The notes under the pieces are model-generated. The model was not told the DNA's origin. It saw only the letters and a list, made by a program, of their open reading frames with translations, and made no database searches. Shown here in pieces: positions 8,031 through 16,879 of a stretch of 64,000 nt of DNA (position 1 is the stretch's first letter; every line of letters begins with the position of its first letter). Origin of the DNA: DP-36 sp036004365 (GTDB lineage: Bacteria > Desulfobacterota > Binatia > UBA9968); the NCBI GenBank assembly GCA_036004365.1, contig DASYRN010000175.1, forward strand, positions 1 through 64,000, read 5' to 3'. A program made the position numbers and the translations under genes.

Positions 8031-9629
8031 CTACCCTTCCCACCGATTGATCAGATACTGCTGCAAAATGCTCAGGATATTATTGACCAGCCAGTATATG
8101 ACCAATCCCGAAGGGAAGTTGATGAACATCGCCGTGAAAATAATCGGCATCAAATACATCATTCGCCTTTGGTTGGGATCCCCTGCAGAGGGCGTCATCC
8201 ATTGCTGGACAAACATGCTGGCACCCATGAGAAGCGTCAGGATGGGTATTCCCATGGTCCAACCTCCCACCGTGATCGGAAGAGATTCCCAATCCGGTCG
8301 CGAGAGATCCTTGATCCACATGAAAGGTGCGTGACGAAGCTCAATCGGTGTAAGCAGCGCATTGTAAAGTCCGATGAAAATCGGGAATTGGAGAAGCATC
8401 GGCAGACAACCTCCCAGGGGATTGACCTTGTTACGCCGGTAAAGCTCCATGATTTCCTTATTCAGTTTTTCCTTGTCATCTTTGAATTTCTCCTTGATCC
8501 GTTCCATTTGGGGCTGCAGCTTCTGCATCTGCTTCATGGAAGCGAAGCTCTTGTGTGTTAAAGGAGCCGTGAGTAACTTGATCAAGATCGTGAGCAGGAT
8601 AATGTCCAGCCCGTAGCTCGCGGTAAAACGGTGAGAAAAATGGAGAAGATATAGAAGAGGAATCGAAATGAATCCGAAATAGCCGAAGTCAATGGACTGC
8701 TCTAATCCTTGACCCATCGATTTCAAGAGGTCGAGCTCCTTGGGCCCGATAAACAGAGTGTAGCGATTTCTTTCTGTCTTAGCGCCTGATTGGCCCGTGA
8801 CTTCCATAACTAGTGCGGGACCGCTTTGTTTGACTTCGACTTTCTCGTAGGTCTCGCCTTGCGGCAGCACAGCGAAGAGGAAATAAGTATAGCCAAATCC
8901 TGCCCAAGAAACGGAGCCGGAAAACTCTTTTCCTTTCGCTAAATCGGCTCCGTGCTCCCTTATCCGCGTCTTTCCTATCAGGCCTAAAAATCCTTCGAAA
9001 GCCGCATCGCCTCCCGCACGATGTTCTTCAGGATGCGCGGTGACGAGGAGTAGGAGAGGTCCGCTCCCATGGTTTTCGACGGATATTTCCAATCCGATCG
9101 AATAACCAGAACCGTGGAAAGTGAATTCTTTCGTCAGTAGCGCTCCTGTCGGTGTCCTGCCTTGAAAGGTAAGGGTTCCTACGGAATCGCCGGCGAGCTT
9201 GAGGTCGCCGCCGCGCACGGCATAGACTACGCCTTCGTCATCCCATGGTTTCGTGTCCTCGAGCCGAACTCCCAGAGGATAGGGAACGCCTGGAGCAGAA
9301 CTAACCATCTCGAAGGGTAGGCTTTTGGGATCGACGGAGGCCCGGTAATGCTTGAGCTTGAAGCTCCTAAGCCGGGCTCCCTGGGTAGTGAAAAGCGCCA
9401 CGTAGTCGTCGGTTTCTACGCGAATCTCTTTGACTTTCGCAGCCGCCACAGTCGCGGCAGAAGGAGGGGGCTGGAACTTGGGCGGCTCCTTCTGAAGCGG
9501 TGCGGGAATGTTTTCTTCCTTTTCCAGCGGAGGGGGTTCGGGTGCGCCATAATGGCGGGCGACCCATTCTTGATAGAGAAGGAGAATGATTAAAGAGATG
9601 ATAACGGCTATGAACGCGCGCTTTTCCAT
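8031..9629 (-). CDS. yidC: membrane protein insertase YidC
   Basis: YidC inserts proteins into the inner membrane, alone or with SecYEG. The 532-residue product begins with a membrane anchor (FIAVIISLIILLLYQEWV). A proline-rich linker and a large periplasmic beta domain (about residues 65-330) follow, as in Gram-negative YidC. The conserved core comes next, with TAPLTHKSFASMKQMQKLQ, VNPLGGCLPMLLQFPIFIGL and a closing YWLVNNILSILQQYLINR. It is co-directional with and follows yidD by 37 bp. Confidence 0.97.
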   Translation of the reverse strand: MEKRAFIAVIISLIILLLYQEWVARHYGAPEPPPLEKEENIPAPLQKEPPKFQPPPSAATVAAAKVKEIRVETDDYVALFTTQGARLRSFKLKHYRASVDPKSLPFEMVSSAPGVPYPLGVRLEDTKPWDDEGVVYAVRGGDLKLAGDSVGTLTFQGRTPTGALLTKEFTFHGSGYSIGLEISVENHGSGPLLLLVTAHPEEHRAGGDAAFEGFLGLIGKTRIREHGADLAKGKEFSGSVSWAGFGYTYFLFAVLPQGETYEKVEVKQSGPALVMEVTGQSGAKTERNRYTLFIGPKELDLLKSMGQGLEQSIDFGYFGFISIPLLYLLHFSHRFTASYGLDIILLTILIKLLTAPLTHKSFASMKQMQKLQPQMERIKEKFKDDKEKLNKEIMELYRRNKVNPLGGCLPMLLQFPIFIGLYNALLTPIELRHAPFMWIKDLSRPDWESLPITVGGWTMGIPILTLLMGASMFVQQWMTPSAGDPNQRRMMYLMPIIFTAMFINFPSGLVIYWLVNNILSILQQYLINRWEG

Positions 9630-9666
9630 GGGGCGGTATAGTTAACGATTTTGTTTACCGGTTGAA

Positions 9667-9897
9667 TCAAGGGACCGGATCATAACCACCAGGATGAAGA
9701 GGATGGCAGCGCAGGATGCGGCGCAGTCCCAGTCCAATTCCCTTTCTCACTCCGTGACGCTCCAACGACTCGAGAGCATACGCGGAGCAGCTGGGGAAAA
9801 ACCGGCAGGAGCGAGGCAAGGACGGAGATAGAAAGCGGCGATACAAGAGAAGAGCGATGACGACTATTTTCTTATCAGACGCAACCACTACCCTCAA
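9667..9897 (-). CDS. yidD: membrane protein insertion efficiency factor YidD
   Basis: This 76-residue protein matches the small YidD family: a hydrophobic N-terminus (IVVIALLLYRRFLSPSLP), the hallmark SCRFFPSCSAYALESLERHG with two cysteines, and the RCHPLHPGGYDPVP tail. YidD assists YidC at the membrane. The start is a TTG at 9897 overlapping the rnpA stop by 3 bp; a GTG three codons later is an alternative. Position between rnpA and yidC is the standard arrangement. Confidence 0.93.
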   Translation of the reverse strand: MRVVVASDKKIVVIALLLYRRFLSPSLPRSCRFFPSCSAYALESLERHGVRKGIGLGLRRILRCHPLHPGGYDPVP

Positions 9898-10250
9898 CGG
9901 CTCCGACTATGGATCAGGGCCTCCCTGATCTCCCGGGTCAGCTCTTGCGAGGAAAGTTTTTCAGCCCCTCTTCGAGCGATAATAATAATGTCCTGATGAA
10001 GGCGAACTTCGCGACGGTGGCGTCGAAAGAATTCTCTCAGCTGCCGTTTGATCCGGTTCCGGATGACCGCCTTTCCCACCTTGGCACTGACCGTGATTCC
10101 GAGTCTGCTTTCTCCTTGGTCGTTAATTTTTCCGATGATGATAAAATGCGGCGCAAAAATCTTTTTCCCCGCTCGCGATACATTCAAAAATTCCGACCGC
10201 CTCTTCAGGCGGGCTCTCTTGGGGAACTTTTCCTCCGGTTGAGAAGGCAC
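9894..10250 (-). CDS. rnpA: ribonuclease P protein component
   Basis: RnpA assists the RNase P RNA in maturing tRNA 5' ends. The 118-residue protein is basic and shows LKRRSEFLNVSRAGKK at the front, then SRLGITVSAKVGKAV. The diagnostic RNR helix IRNRIKRQLREFFRRHR follows, then DIIIIARRGA. It starts with GTG at 10250, since the nearby ATG is out of frame. It lies 9 bp downstream of rpmH. Confidence 0.95.
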   Translation of the reverse strand: MPSQPEEKFPKRARLKRRSEFLNVSRAGKKIFAPHFIIIGKINDQGESRLGITVSAKVGKAVIRNRIKRQLREFFRRHRREVRLHQDIIIIARRGAEKLSSQELTREIREALIHSRSR

Positions 10251-10259
10251 TTTCCCATT

Positions 10260-10421
10260 CTAGGACCGGGCCTGCTTGGGCGGCACGATAACCGTTAATC
10301 TCTTACGCCCCTTTGCTCTTCTCCGCTTAAGGACATTTTGCCCTCCGGGAGTCGCCATCCTCGCTAGAAAGCCGTGGGTTCGCTTGCGCCTTATATTGCT
10401 CGGCTGGTAAGTCCTTTTCAT
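10260..10421 (-). CDS. rpmH: 50S ribosomal protein L34
   Basis: I found this short gene by reading the minus strand from the ATG at 10421 to a TAG at 10260. The 53-residue product begins MKRTYQPSNIRRKRTHGF, the near-invariant L34 start, and continues with LARMATPGGQNVLKRRRAKG. Its C-terminus carries an extra extension (LTVIVPPKQARS) compared with the usual 44-46 residues. It heads the rpmH-rnpA-yidD-yidC-jag operon. No dnaA lies on its upstream side, where gpsA is found instead. Confidence 0.96.
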   Translation of the reverse strand: MKRTYQPSNIRRKRTHGFLARMATPGGQNVLKRRRAKGRKRLTVIVPPKQARS

Positions 10422-10490
10422 GCCGTGATCCTCCGCGCCAATTCGTCATTTCAATCATACAGGTGCACGATTGTCAATTTGATAGAACTC

Positions 10491-10560
10491 CGCTGTCAGC
10501 TATTAGCTCTCAGCTTTTGTTCTGATGCTGATGGTTTGAATGCTGAACGCGGATGGCTAA
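10491..10560. repeat. GCTGA-rich intergenic repeat upstream of rpmH
   Basis: The gap between gpsA and rpmH contains irregular repeats of words such as GCTGTCAGCT, TTAGCTCTCAGC, GATGCTGATGG and AATGCTGAACG. Related words occur at 16813-16835 and 38926-38985. No ORF is supported here. The promoter for rpmH must lie in or beside this stretch but was not resolved. Confidence 0.5.
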
Positions 10561-10562
10561 TT

Positions 10563-11570
10563 CTACGGGCCTTCAGCTTTGAGCGGGCGCTGCATAAGAT
10601 CCCGCACCGCCTCCAGCGGTCTCTTCCCTTTGTATAAAACGAGATACATCTGCTCCACGATCGGCATTTCGACACCTACGCGTTTGGCCAGGAGATAAAC
10701 GGATCGGGCGTTGCGCAAACCCTCGGCGACCATCTCCATCTCGCTTAAGATTTCTCCTGGGTTTTTCCCCAAGGCGATCTCGACCCCCACCCTGCGGTTG
10801 CGGCTCAGCTCCCCTGTGCAGGTCAGGGCCAGATCTCCCAAGCCCGGCAATCCGGACAGCGTCAGTGGGTTTCCTCCCATCTTGACTGCCAAGCGAGTCA
10901 TCTCAGCTAGTCCTCGCGTAATTAATGCGGCGCGGGCATTATATCCTAGGGCGAGGCCATCGCTGATTCCCGCTGCGATGGCGATGACGTTTTTGACCAC
11001 TCCGCCCATCTGCACGCCCACTATGTCTCTGGAGGTGTAAGCTCTGAAGTTGTGCGTGCTGAGGGTTTCTTGGACCTCTCTCCCTACGCTGTCAGACAAA
11101 GTGGCCACAGTGACCGCGGTCGGCAGACCTCTAGCGACTTCAAGAGCGAAGGTCGGGCCCGATAAGAAAGCGAATTTCTCCTCCGTGGATGGGCCAAATA
11201 TCTGGCTTAGGACTTCACCCATGGTTAGAAGACTCTCCTCTTCGATCCCCTTGGTTCCACAGACGAGGATGCTGTCTCGAGAGACAGAAGATTTCGCGCT
11301 TTGCATGACCTCGCGAAACTTGTGGGAAGGGAGCGCACAGATCAGAAGATCTTTAGTTGAAACCGCTCCCTCGATCGAACGGGTGACGTGAAGCGAAGCC
11401 GGTAGAGAAACCCCAGGGAGGTAAGAACAGTTCTCTTTTTTTTCTTGAATCTCTCGGTAGCTTTTCTCTCCGTGGCACCAGAGAGTTACTTTAAGTCCTT
11501 TTTCACCGAGCAGCTTGGACAGGGCGGTCCCCCAACCGCCGGCACCGACAACCCCTACCGCCTTGGCCAT
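10563..11570 (-). CDS. gpsA: glycerol-3-phosphate dehydrogenase [NAD(P)+]
   Basis: GpsA reduces dihydroxyacetone phosphate to sn-glycerol 3-phosphate for phospholipid synthesis. The 335-residue protein begins with the Rossmann motif VGAGGWGTALSKLLG. It contains AFLSGPTFALEVARGLPTAV, the catalytic-lysine helix GVVKNVIAIAAGISDGL, and the substrate-binding GLPGLGDLALTCTGELSRN with NRRVG. Length is typical. It follows gyrA on the same strand, separated by an 84-bp gap that is almost wholly a palindromic repeat. Confidence 0.97.
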   Translation of the reverse strand: MAKAVGVVGAGGWGTALSKLLGEKGLKVTLWCHGEKSYREIQEKKENCSYLPGVSLPASLHVTRSIEGAVSTKDLLICALPSHKFREVMQSAKSSVSRDSILVCGTKGIEEESLLTMGEVLSQIFGPSTEEKFAFLSGPTFALEVARGLPTAVTVATLSDSVGREVQETLSTHNFRAYTSRDIVGVQMGGVVKNVIAIAAGISDGLALGYNARAALITRGLAEMTRLAVKMGGNPLTLSGLPGLGDLALTCTGELSRNRRVGVEIALGKNPGEILSEMEMVAEGLRNARSVYLLAKRVGVEMPIVEQMYLVLYKGKRPLEAVRDLMQRPLKAEGP

Positions 11571-11585
11571 GGCCCTAACTCATTC

Positions 11586-11652
11586 CCAATTTAGGATTTT
11601 AGATTTTGGATTTTAGAACAATCCAAAATCGGCAATCCAAAATCCAAATTGG
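11586..11652. repeat. palindromic repeat, GATTTTGGATT type (copy R2)
   Basis: This 67-bp element forms an extended hairpin: CCAATTT at 11586 pairs with AAATTGG ending at 11652, and repeated GATTTTAGATTTTGGATT words on the left face AATCCAAAATC words on the right. The core is nearly identical to the element at 19770-19836. It sits between gyrA and gpsA, so it may also act as a processing or termination structure. Confidence 0.75.
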
Positions 11653-11654
11653 AA

Positions 11655-14096
11655 TCACTCTTCCTCTTCCTTCTCGGCGAGGCGCGCCACAGACACAACC
11701 CTCTCTCCCTCTTCGAGAACGATCAGACGCACCCCTTGGGTATTGCGGCCGATCACTCGGATATCCTTCACTCTCAAGCGAATGATTTTCCCTTTATTAC
11801 TGACGAGCATCAATTGATCATCCTCGGTCACTTGCTGCACGCCAATCACTCGTCCGGTTTTGTCGGTCGTCTTCATCGTGATGATGCCTTTACCGCCGCG
11901 CGATTGGAGGCGGTATTCCTCCATCGGCGTCCGCTTGCCATAGCCGTTTTCCGAAGCCGTGAGGATATCCGCTCCTGGGCTGAGGATTTCCATGCTGACC
12001 ACTAAATCCCCCTCGTCAAGACGCATGCCGACCACGCCATAGGTACCTCGACCCGTGGGTCGGACTTGCTCTTCCTTAAAACGAATTGACTGCCCGTCTG
12101 CCGTTGAAAGAATAATCTCCTGGTGGCCGTCTGTGAGACGTACGCCGATCACTTCGTCGCGATCCTCGAGGGCAATGGCGCGAATGCCTGTCGAGCGCGG
12201 ATTAGCATAAGACATAAGCTCGGTCTTCTTAATCAAACCTTTCTTCGTCGCAAACATGACGAAGCGCCCCTCCTGGAACTCGCGTACCGAGACAAAGGCT
12301 GAAACCTTCTCTCCCGGCTCGAGATTGAGAAGATTCACGATCGGTTTGCCCCTAGCCGCTCTGCTCGCCTGCGGCAACTCATGGACCTTGATCCAGTAGA
12401 CCTTGCCTATGGTCGTGAAGAAGAGGATGTACGAGTGCATGGAGGCGATAAAGAGATCCTCGACAAAATCTTCTTCTTTCGTGGTCGTACCGATCTTTCC
12501 TTTGCCACCGCGTCGCTGCGCCCGATACAGGGTAACGGGGTTGCGTTTGATGTAGCCCTCATGGGAAATCGTAACCGCCATGTCCTCATCCACAATGAGA
12601 TCCTCTACCGAAATCTCTTCCGCTCTGTCGACGATTTGTGTCCGCCTCTCGTCTCCATACTTCTCTTTCATTTCTTTCAGCTCTTCGACAATAATCCGGT
12701 AGATCTCCCTCTCGTCGGCCAAGATCGCCTTCAATTGGGCGATGAGCTCGACTGTTTCCTTGTGTTCCTGAAGGATTTTATCTCGCTCCAATCCGGTCAG
12801 CCTCTGAAGTCTCATGTCGAGGATCGCCTGCGCCTGGATCTCGCTGAGAGCGAAGTTTTGGATTAAACCTGCCTTAGCCACTTTGGGATCGGCGGAGCGG
12901 CGAATGAGAGCGATCACCGCATCCAGGTTATCTAAAGCGATCTTTAGGCCTTCTAAGACATGCAGGCGCTCCTCGGCTTTGCGCAGGTCATAGGCGGTGC
13001 GGCGGGTAACGACCTCTTTACGGTGATCGACGAAGGCCCAGAGTGCGTCTCTCAAATTGAGGAGCTTGGGCCGACCTTCGACGATGGCAAGCATATTGAC
13101 GCCAAAGGATTCCTGCAGTGCCGTATGTTTGTAAAGTTGGTTGATGACGATCTCGGCCACGGTGTCGCGCTTAAGTTCAATGACGATACGCATGCCTTCC
13201 CGGTCCGACTCGTCGCGCAGATCGGCTATGCCTTCGATCTTTTTCTCCTGGACCAGGCCGGCGATCTGCTCGATGAGCCTAACTTTATTCACCATGAACG
13301 GAATTTCGCTGATGATAATTTGTTCTCTGCCCGTGCGCTTGACCGTTTCGGTGTACGCCTTCCCGCGCATCTGAATGATGCCGCGGCCTTCTGTGTAGGC
13401 TTGGACGATGGCTTCCCTGCCATGGATGAAGCCTCCCGTCGGGAAATCCGGACCGGGGATGTGTTTCATCAACTCGTTCACGGTCATTCCCGGATTTTCA
13501 ACCATCGATACCAATCCATCGACGATCTCACCCAGGTTGTGGGGGGGAATATTCGTCGCCATTCCGACCGCGATGCCCGAGGCGCCGTTGATGAGGAGAT
13601 TCGGGATGCGCGATGGGAGGACCGTCGGTTCCTTCAAGGAGTCGTCGTAGTTGGGAACGAAATCAACCGTCTCCTTTTCGATGTCGGCTAAGATCTCACC
13701 GGCCACTTGAGCCATGCGGATCTCGGTGTATCTCATGGCGGCGGGCGGATCTCCGTCGACGGAGCCGAAGTTGCCTTGCCCGTCCACCAGTGGATAACGC
13801 ATGGAAAAGTCCTGAGCCATCCGCACGATCGTGTCGTACACCGCCATATCGCCGTGAGGATGGTATTTCCCGATGACGTCCCCAACGACGCGGGCGGACT
13901 TTTTGTAAGAGCTGTTCCAGGTGTTTCCCATGTCGTACATCGCATAGAGAACGCGCCGGTGCACCGGCTTTAGACCATCGCGCACGTCCGGCAAAGCGCG
14001 GCCGATGATGACGCTCATCGCGTAGTCCATATAGGACTGACGCATCTCATCTTCGATGTAAACGGGGATCTTTTGCGGGTTAAGGCTTGCTTCCAT
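11655..14096 (-). CDS. gyrA: DNA gyrase subunit A
   Basis: The 813-residue protein is the DNA breakage-reunion subunit of gyrase. The N-terminal domain shows MDYAMSVIIGRALPDVRDGL, KPVHRRVLYAM, the KYHPHGD region and the catalytic tyrosine in AAMRYTEIRMAQ (Y123). The C-terminal beta-pinwheel carries the GyrA box RRGGKG (in YRAQRRGGKGKIG), which separates it from ParC. Position 84, equivalent to E. coli Ser83, is methionine (codon at 13845-13847), while the Asp87 equivalent (D88) is kept. It lies 87 bp after gyrB with a 9-bp periodic repeat between them. Confidence 0.98.
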   Translation of the reverse strand: MEASLNPQKIPVYIEDEMRQSYMDYAMSVIIGRALPDVRDGLKPVHRRVLYAMYDMGNTWNSSYKKSARVVGDVIGKYHPHGDMAVYDTIVRMAQDFSMRYPLVDGQGNFGSVDGDPPAAMRYTEIRMAQVAGEILADIEKETVDFVPNYDDSLKEPTVLPSRIPNLLINGASGIAVGMATNIPPHNLGEIVDGLVSMVENPGMTVNELMKHIPGPDFPTGGFIHGREAIVQAYTEGRGIIQMRGKAYTETVKRTGREQIIISEIPFMVNKVRLIEQIAGLVQEKKIEGIADLRDESDREGMRIVIELKRDTVAEIVINQLYKHTALQESFGVNMLAIVEGRPKLLNLRDALWAFVDHRKEVVTRRTAYDLRKAEERLHVLEGLKIALDNLDAVIALIRRSADPKVAKAGLIQNFALSEIQAQAILDMRLQRLTGLERDKILQEHKETVELIAQLKAILADEREIYRIIVEELKEMKEKYGDERRTQIVDRAEEISVEDLIVDEDMAVTISHEGYIKRNPVTLYRAQRRGGKGKIGTTTKEEDFVEDLFIASMHSYILFFTTIGKVYWIKVHELPQASRAARGKPIVNLLNLEPGEKVSAFVSVREFQEGRFVMFATKKGLIKKTELMSYANPRSTGIRAIALEDRDEVIGVRLTDGHQEIILSTADGQSIRFKEEQVRPTGRGTYGVVGMRLDEGDLVVSMEILSPGADILTASENGYGKRTPMEEYRLQSRGGKGIITMKTTDKTGRVIGVQQVTEDDQLMLVSNKGKIIRLRVKDIRVIGRNTQGVRLIVLEEGERVVSVARLAEKEEEE

Positions 14097-14103
14097 TTTA
14101 ATC

Positions 14104-14166
14104 GTTCAAACTGTTCAAGTGGTTCAGATCGTTCAAAACGTTAAACGGCTCGAACGGCTTAAACTT
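14104..14166. repeat. 9-bp periodic repeat between gyrB and gyrA
   Basis: From 14104 the sequence runs in 9-nt units: GTTCAAACT, GTTCAAGTG, GTTCAGATC, GTTCAAAAC, GTTAAACGG, CTCGAACGG, CTTAAACTT. The units decay from left to right. The array fills most of the gap between the gyrB stop and the gyrA start and would be transcribed if the genes are co-transcribed. Confidence 0.8.
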
Positions 14167-14183
14167 TTTGAACTGTTTTGCGG

Positions 14184-16613
14184 TTAGATGTCCAGGTTCT
14201 TGACTGTGAGGGCGTACTCTTGAATGAACTCGCGCCTCGGCTCGACTTCGTCTCCCATGAGCGTGGAAAAGATTCTGTCCGCTTCCACGGCATCTTCGAT
14301 CCGGACTTGCAACAGGACACGCGTTTCCGGATTCATTGTGGTCTCCCAAAGCTGCCCCGGGTTCATCTCGCCGAGACCCTTGTAGCGCTGAATATATTGA
14401 CCCTTCTTTCCGCCCTCGATGATATGCTCGAGCAGTTCGGGGAGCGAACGGACTTTCGCTTTCTGCTCTCCGGTTTCCACGGAATAGGGTGGGTAGCCCG
14501 CGCCCATGAGATCGGAGAAAAGCCGCTTGAGTTCCTTGTATTCGACGCTGGTCAAGAAGTCGTAGTCGATGACGGTCTGTAAGCCTGCGCCGTTCGTCCT
14601 GGTAGAGCATATGAGCTTGAAGCAATTGTGCTCTGGGTCTTCCTCCAGGGTTGAGGAGAGCGGCGACTGCTCCGGGGCGACAAGATTGATGTAGGAAGCG
14701 ATCTGACTTTGGAGCTTTTTGAGCGCCTTCGCATCCTTCAGGGTCTCCTCATTAAAGGTCTCTTCGATCAGGATCGCCTCGAGGATTGGCCGGCTTTTCT
14801 TTTTGCGCGCCGCCAGAGCCATGAGCTTTTCCCAACGCAAGACCTTCTTGATGAAGGACTGAAGGGATTGTCCCGCCAGTCCGTTTCCATCGTTGATGGG
14901 GCGGACCTGGACATCTTCTGTCCCGATCTCAATCAGATAGTCCTCCAACACGACCTCATCTTTCAGGTAGCGCTCCTGTTTGCCGCGCTTGACTTTGTAG
15001 AGCGGCGGCTGGGCGATGAAGAGATGACCCTTCTCCACCAAGTCGGGCATCTGCCGGTAGAAGAACGTCAAGAGCAAAGTTCGGATGTGAGAGCCGTCCA
15101 CGTCGGCGTCGGTCATAATAATGATCGAGTGGTAACGAAGTTTAGACGGGTCATAATCTTCCTTGACTCCCGTTCCTAGAGCCGTAATGACCAGGCGGAT
15201 CTCTTGGGAAGAGAGCATCTTATCAAATCGGGCTTTTTCTACGTTGAGGATCTTGCCCTTAAGTGGAAGGATCGCCTGATTGCGGCGGTCTCGTCCCTGC
15301 TTGGCTGACCCGCCAGCGGAGTCTCCTTCGACGATGAAGAGCTCGCTTAAAGCGGGGTCTCGCTCCTGACAATCGGCCAATTTGCCCGGGAGGGATCCAG
15401 AGTCTAGAGCCCCTTTTCGCCGCGCGAGATCCTTCGCCTTACGCGTCGCCTCGCGTACCCGAGCCGCTTCGATCCCCTTCATCCCGATTTTCTTGGCATC
15501 GCTCGGATGCTCCGCCAAGTAGCTCGCCAGCTTTTCGTTGATGAGTGCCTCGACCAAGCCTTTGACCTCGCTGTTGCCGAGCTTCGTCTTGGTCTGGCCT
15601 TCGAACTGAGGCTCCGGCACTTTGACGCTGATGACCGCTGTCAATCCTTCACGAACATCCTCGCCTTGAAGATTCTCTTCGTCCTTTTTCAAAAAGCCGG
15701 CCTGGATCGCATAGCTGTTGATCGTGCGCGTCAAAGCCGACTTCAATCCGATAAGATGGGTTCCGCCTTCGATTGTGTTGATATTGTTAGCAAAGGAAAA
15801 AATACTTTCCGAGTAGCCGTCGTTCCATTGCATGGCGATCTCGACATCAATACCCTCTTTTTCGCCCTGCAGATAGACGACGTGAGGATGGATAGGTGTC
15901 TTCGCTCGGTTTAAGTGCTCGACAAAAGAGGCGATCCCTCCCTTATAGAGAAGTTCATGTTTTTTCTGCGTTCTTTCATCTTCGATCGTTATCCGGACCC
16001 CTTTATTCAGGAAGGCTAATTCCCGAAGTCGCTGGGAAAGGGTGTCAAAACTAAACTCGATGGTCTCAAAGATTTTCGGGTCAGGATGGAAGGTGACCCG
16101 GGTTCCCCGTTCCTTAGACGTTCCGACCTCTTTGAGAGGCCCTTGAGGAATGCCCCGTTTGAAGTGTTGCTGGTAGACCTTGCCATCGCGCTTGATTTCC
16201 ACCTCCAGCGTTTCCGACAGGGCGTTGACGACGGAAAGCCCGACGCCATGGAGGCCTCCGGAGACCTTGTACGATGCTTTGTCGAACTTGCCGCCGGCAT
16301 GCAGTTTGGTTAGAACGACTTCCGCAGCCGACCTCTTTTCCGTCGGATGCATGTCAACGGGAATGCCGCGACCGTTGTCGGTGACCGTGACGCTATTTTC
16401 GATATGGATTTGGACTTCGATCTGGTCGCACTGGCCGGCCAAAGCCTCATCGATAGAGTTGTCCACGACTTCGTAGACTAGATGATGCAGCCCTCTTTCC
16501 CCGGTATCTCCGACATACATTCCAGGTCGTTTTCTTACCGCCTCAAGACCTTCGAGAACTTTAATGTTTTCGGCTTTATATCCGGAGTCGGAAGGAGTTC
16601 TTATCTGGGCCAT
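14184..16613 (-). CDS. gyrB: DNA gyrase subunit B
   Basis: The 809-residue ATPase subunit of gyrase starts at the ATG at 16613. The GHKL ATPase domain contains VRKRPGMYVGDTGERGLHHL, EVVDNSIDEALAG, VTDNGRGIPVD and the KVSGGLHGVGLSVVNAL loop. The TOPRIM domain contains LFIVEGDSAGGSAKQGRDR and MTDADVDGSHIRTLLLTFF. The C-terminus has YIQRYKGLGEMNPGQLWETT. About 165 residues lie between the TOPRIM core and that segment, the insertion known from E. coli-like GyrB. No recF or dnaN precedes it. Confidence 0.98.
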   Translation of the reverse strand: MAQIRTPSDSGYKAENIKVLEGLEAVRKRPGMYVGDTGERGLHHLVYEVVDNSIDEALAGQCDQIEVQIHIENSVTVTDNGRGIPVDMHPTEKRSAAEVVLTKLHAGGKFDKASYKVSGGLHGVGLSVVNALSETLEVEIKRDGKVYQQHFKRGIPQGPLKEVGTSKERGTRVTFHPDPKIFETIEFSFDTLSQRLRELAFLNKGVRITIEDERTQKKHELLYKGGIASFVEHLNRAKTPIHPHVVYLQGEKEGIDVEIAMQWNDGYSESIFSFANNINTIEGGTHLIGLKSALTRTINSYAIQAGFLKKDEENLQGEDVREGLTAVISVKVPEPQFEGQTKTKLGNSEVKGLVEALINEKLASYLAEHPSDAKKIGMKGIEAARVREATRKAKDLARRKGALDSGSLPGKLADCQERDPALSELFIVEGDSAGGSAKQGRDRRNQAILPLKGKILNVEKARFDKMLSSQEIRLVITALGTGVKEDYDPSKLRYHSIIIMTDADVDGSHIRTLLLTFFYRQMPDLVEKGHLFIAQPPLYKVKRGKQERYLKDEVVLEDYLIEIGTEDVQVRPINDGNGLAGQSLQSFIKKVLRWEKLMALAARKKKSRPILEAILIEETFNEETLKDAKALKKLQSQIASYINLVAPEQSPLSSTLEEDPEHNCFKLICSTRTNGAGLQTVIDYDFLTSVEYKELKRLFSDLMGAGYPPYSVETGEQKAKVRSLPELLEHIIEGGKKGQYIQRYKGLGEMNPGQLWETTMNPETRVLLQVRIEDAVEADRIFSTLMGDEVEPRREFIQEYALTVKNLDI

Positions 16614-16879
16614 TTTTTGCTTTAGGTTTGTCTTAAATTTGCCTGTAAAGTCTTGGGGTTAGATCGACTCTCAACCCACGCCAAAGTCTACCGGAAACGG
16701 GCCCAAAAGTAAAGCAAAAAATTGCTTTCAGGAACAACAAATGTGGACACCCGAAAGGGCACTCAGCGGGCAGCAAAGGGCCTCCAGCGACAGCAAATAG
16801 AAACGGATAAATCGATAGCTGATCGCCGATGGCTATTCAGAGGTTGACACTGGAGTCGGGCTGAGGGAAAAAAGGAAAA
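16614..16879. other. gap upstream of gyrB without a gene
   Basis: This 266-bp spacer separates gyrB from the divergent CobS-like gene and must hold both promoters. I saw no clear DnaA-box cluster, no tRNA and no ORF. A fragment of the GCTGA-type repeat is at about 16813-16835. Confidence 0.5.

Noticed and set aside
12381..13973. Long plus-strand frames opposite gyrA
   Set aside because: They are antisense shadows with the composition expected from the complement of gyrA codons and have no family features.
14104..14166. CRISPR-like array between gyrB and gyrA
   Set aside because: The units are 9 bp, contiguous and degenerate with no spacers.
16614..16879. Replication origin next to gyrB
   Set aside because: No recognisable cluster of DnaA boxes or AT-rich unwinding region was seen; only a loose TGTGGAC match is present.
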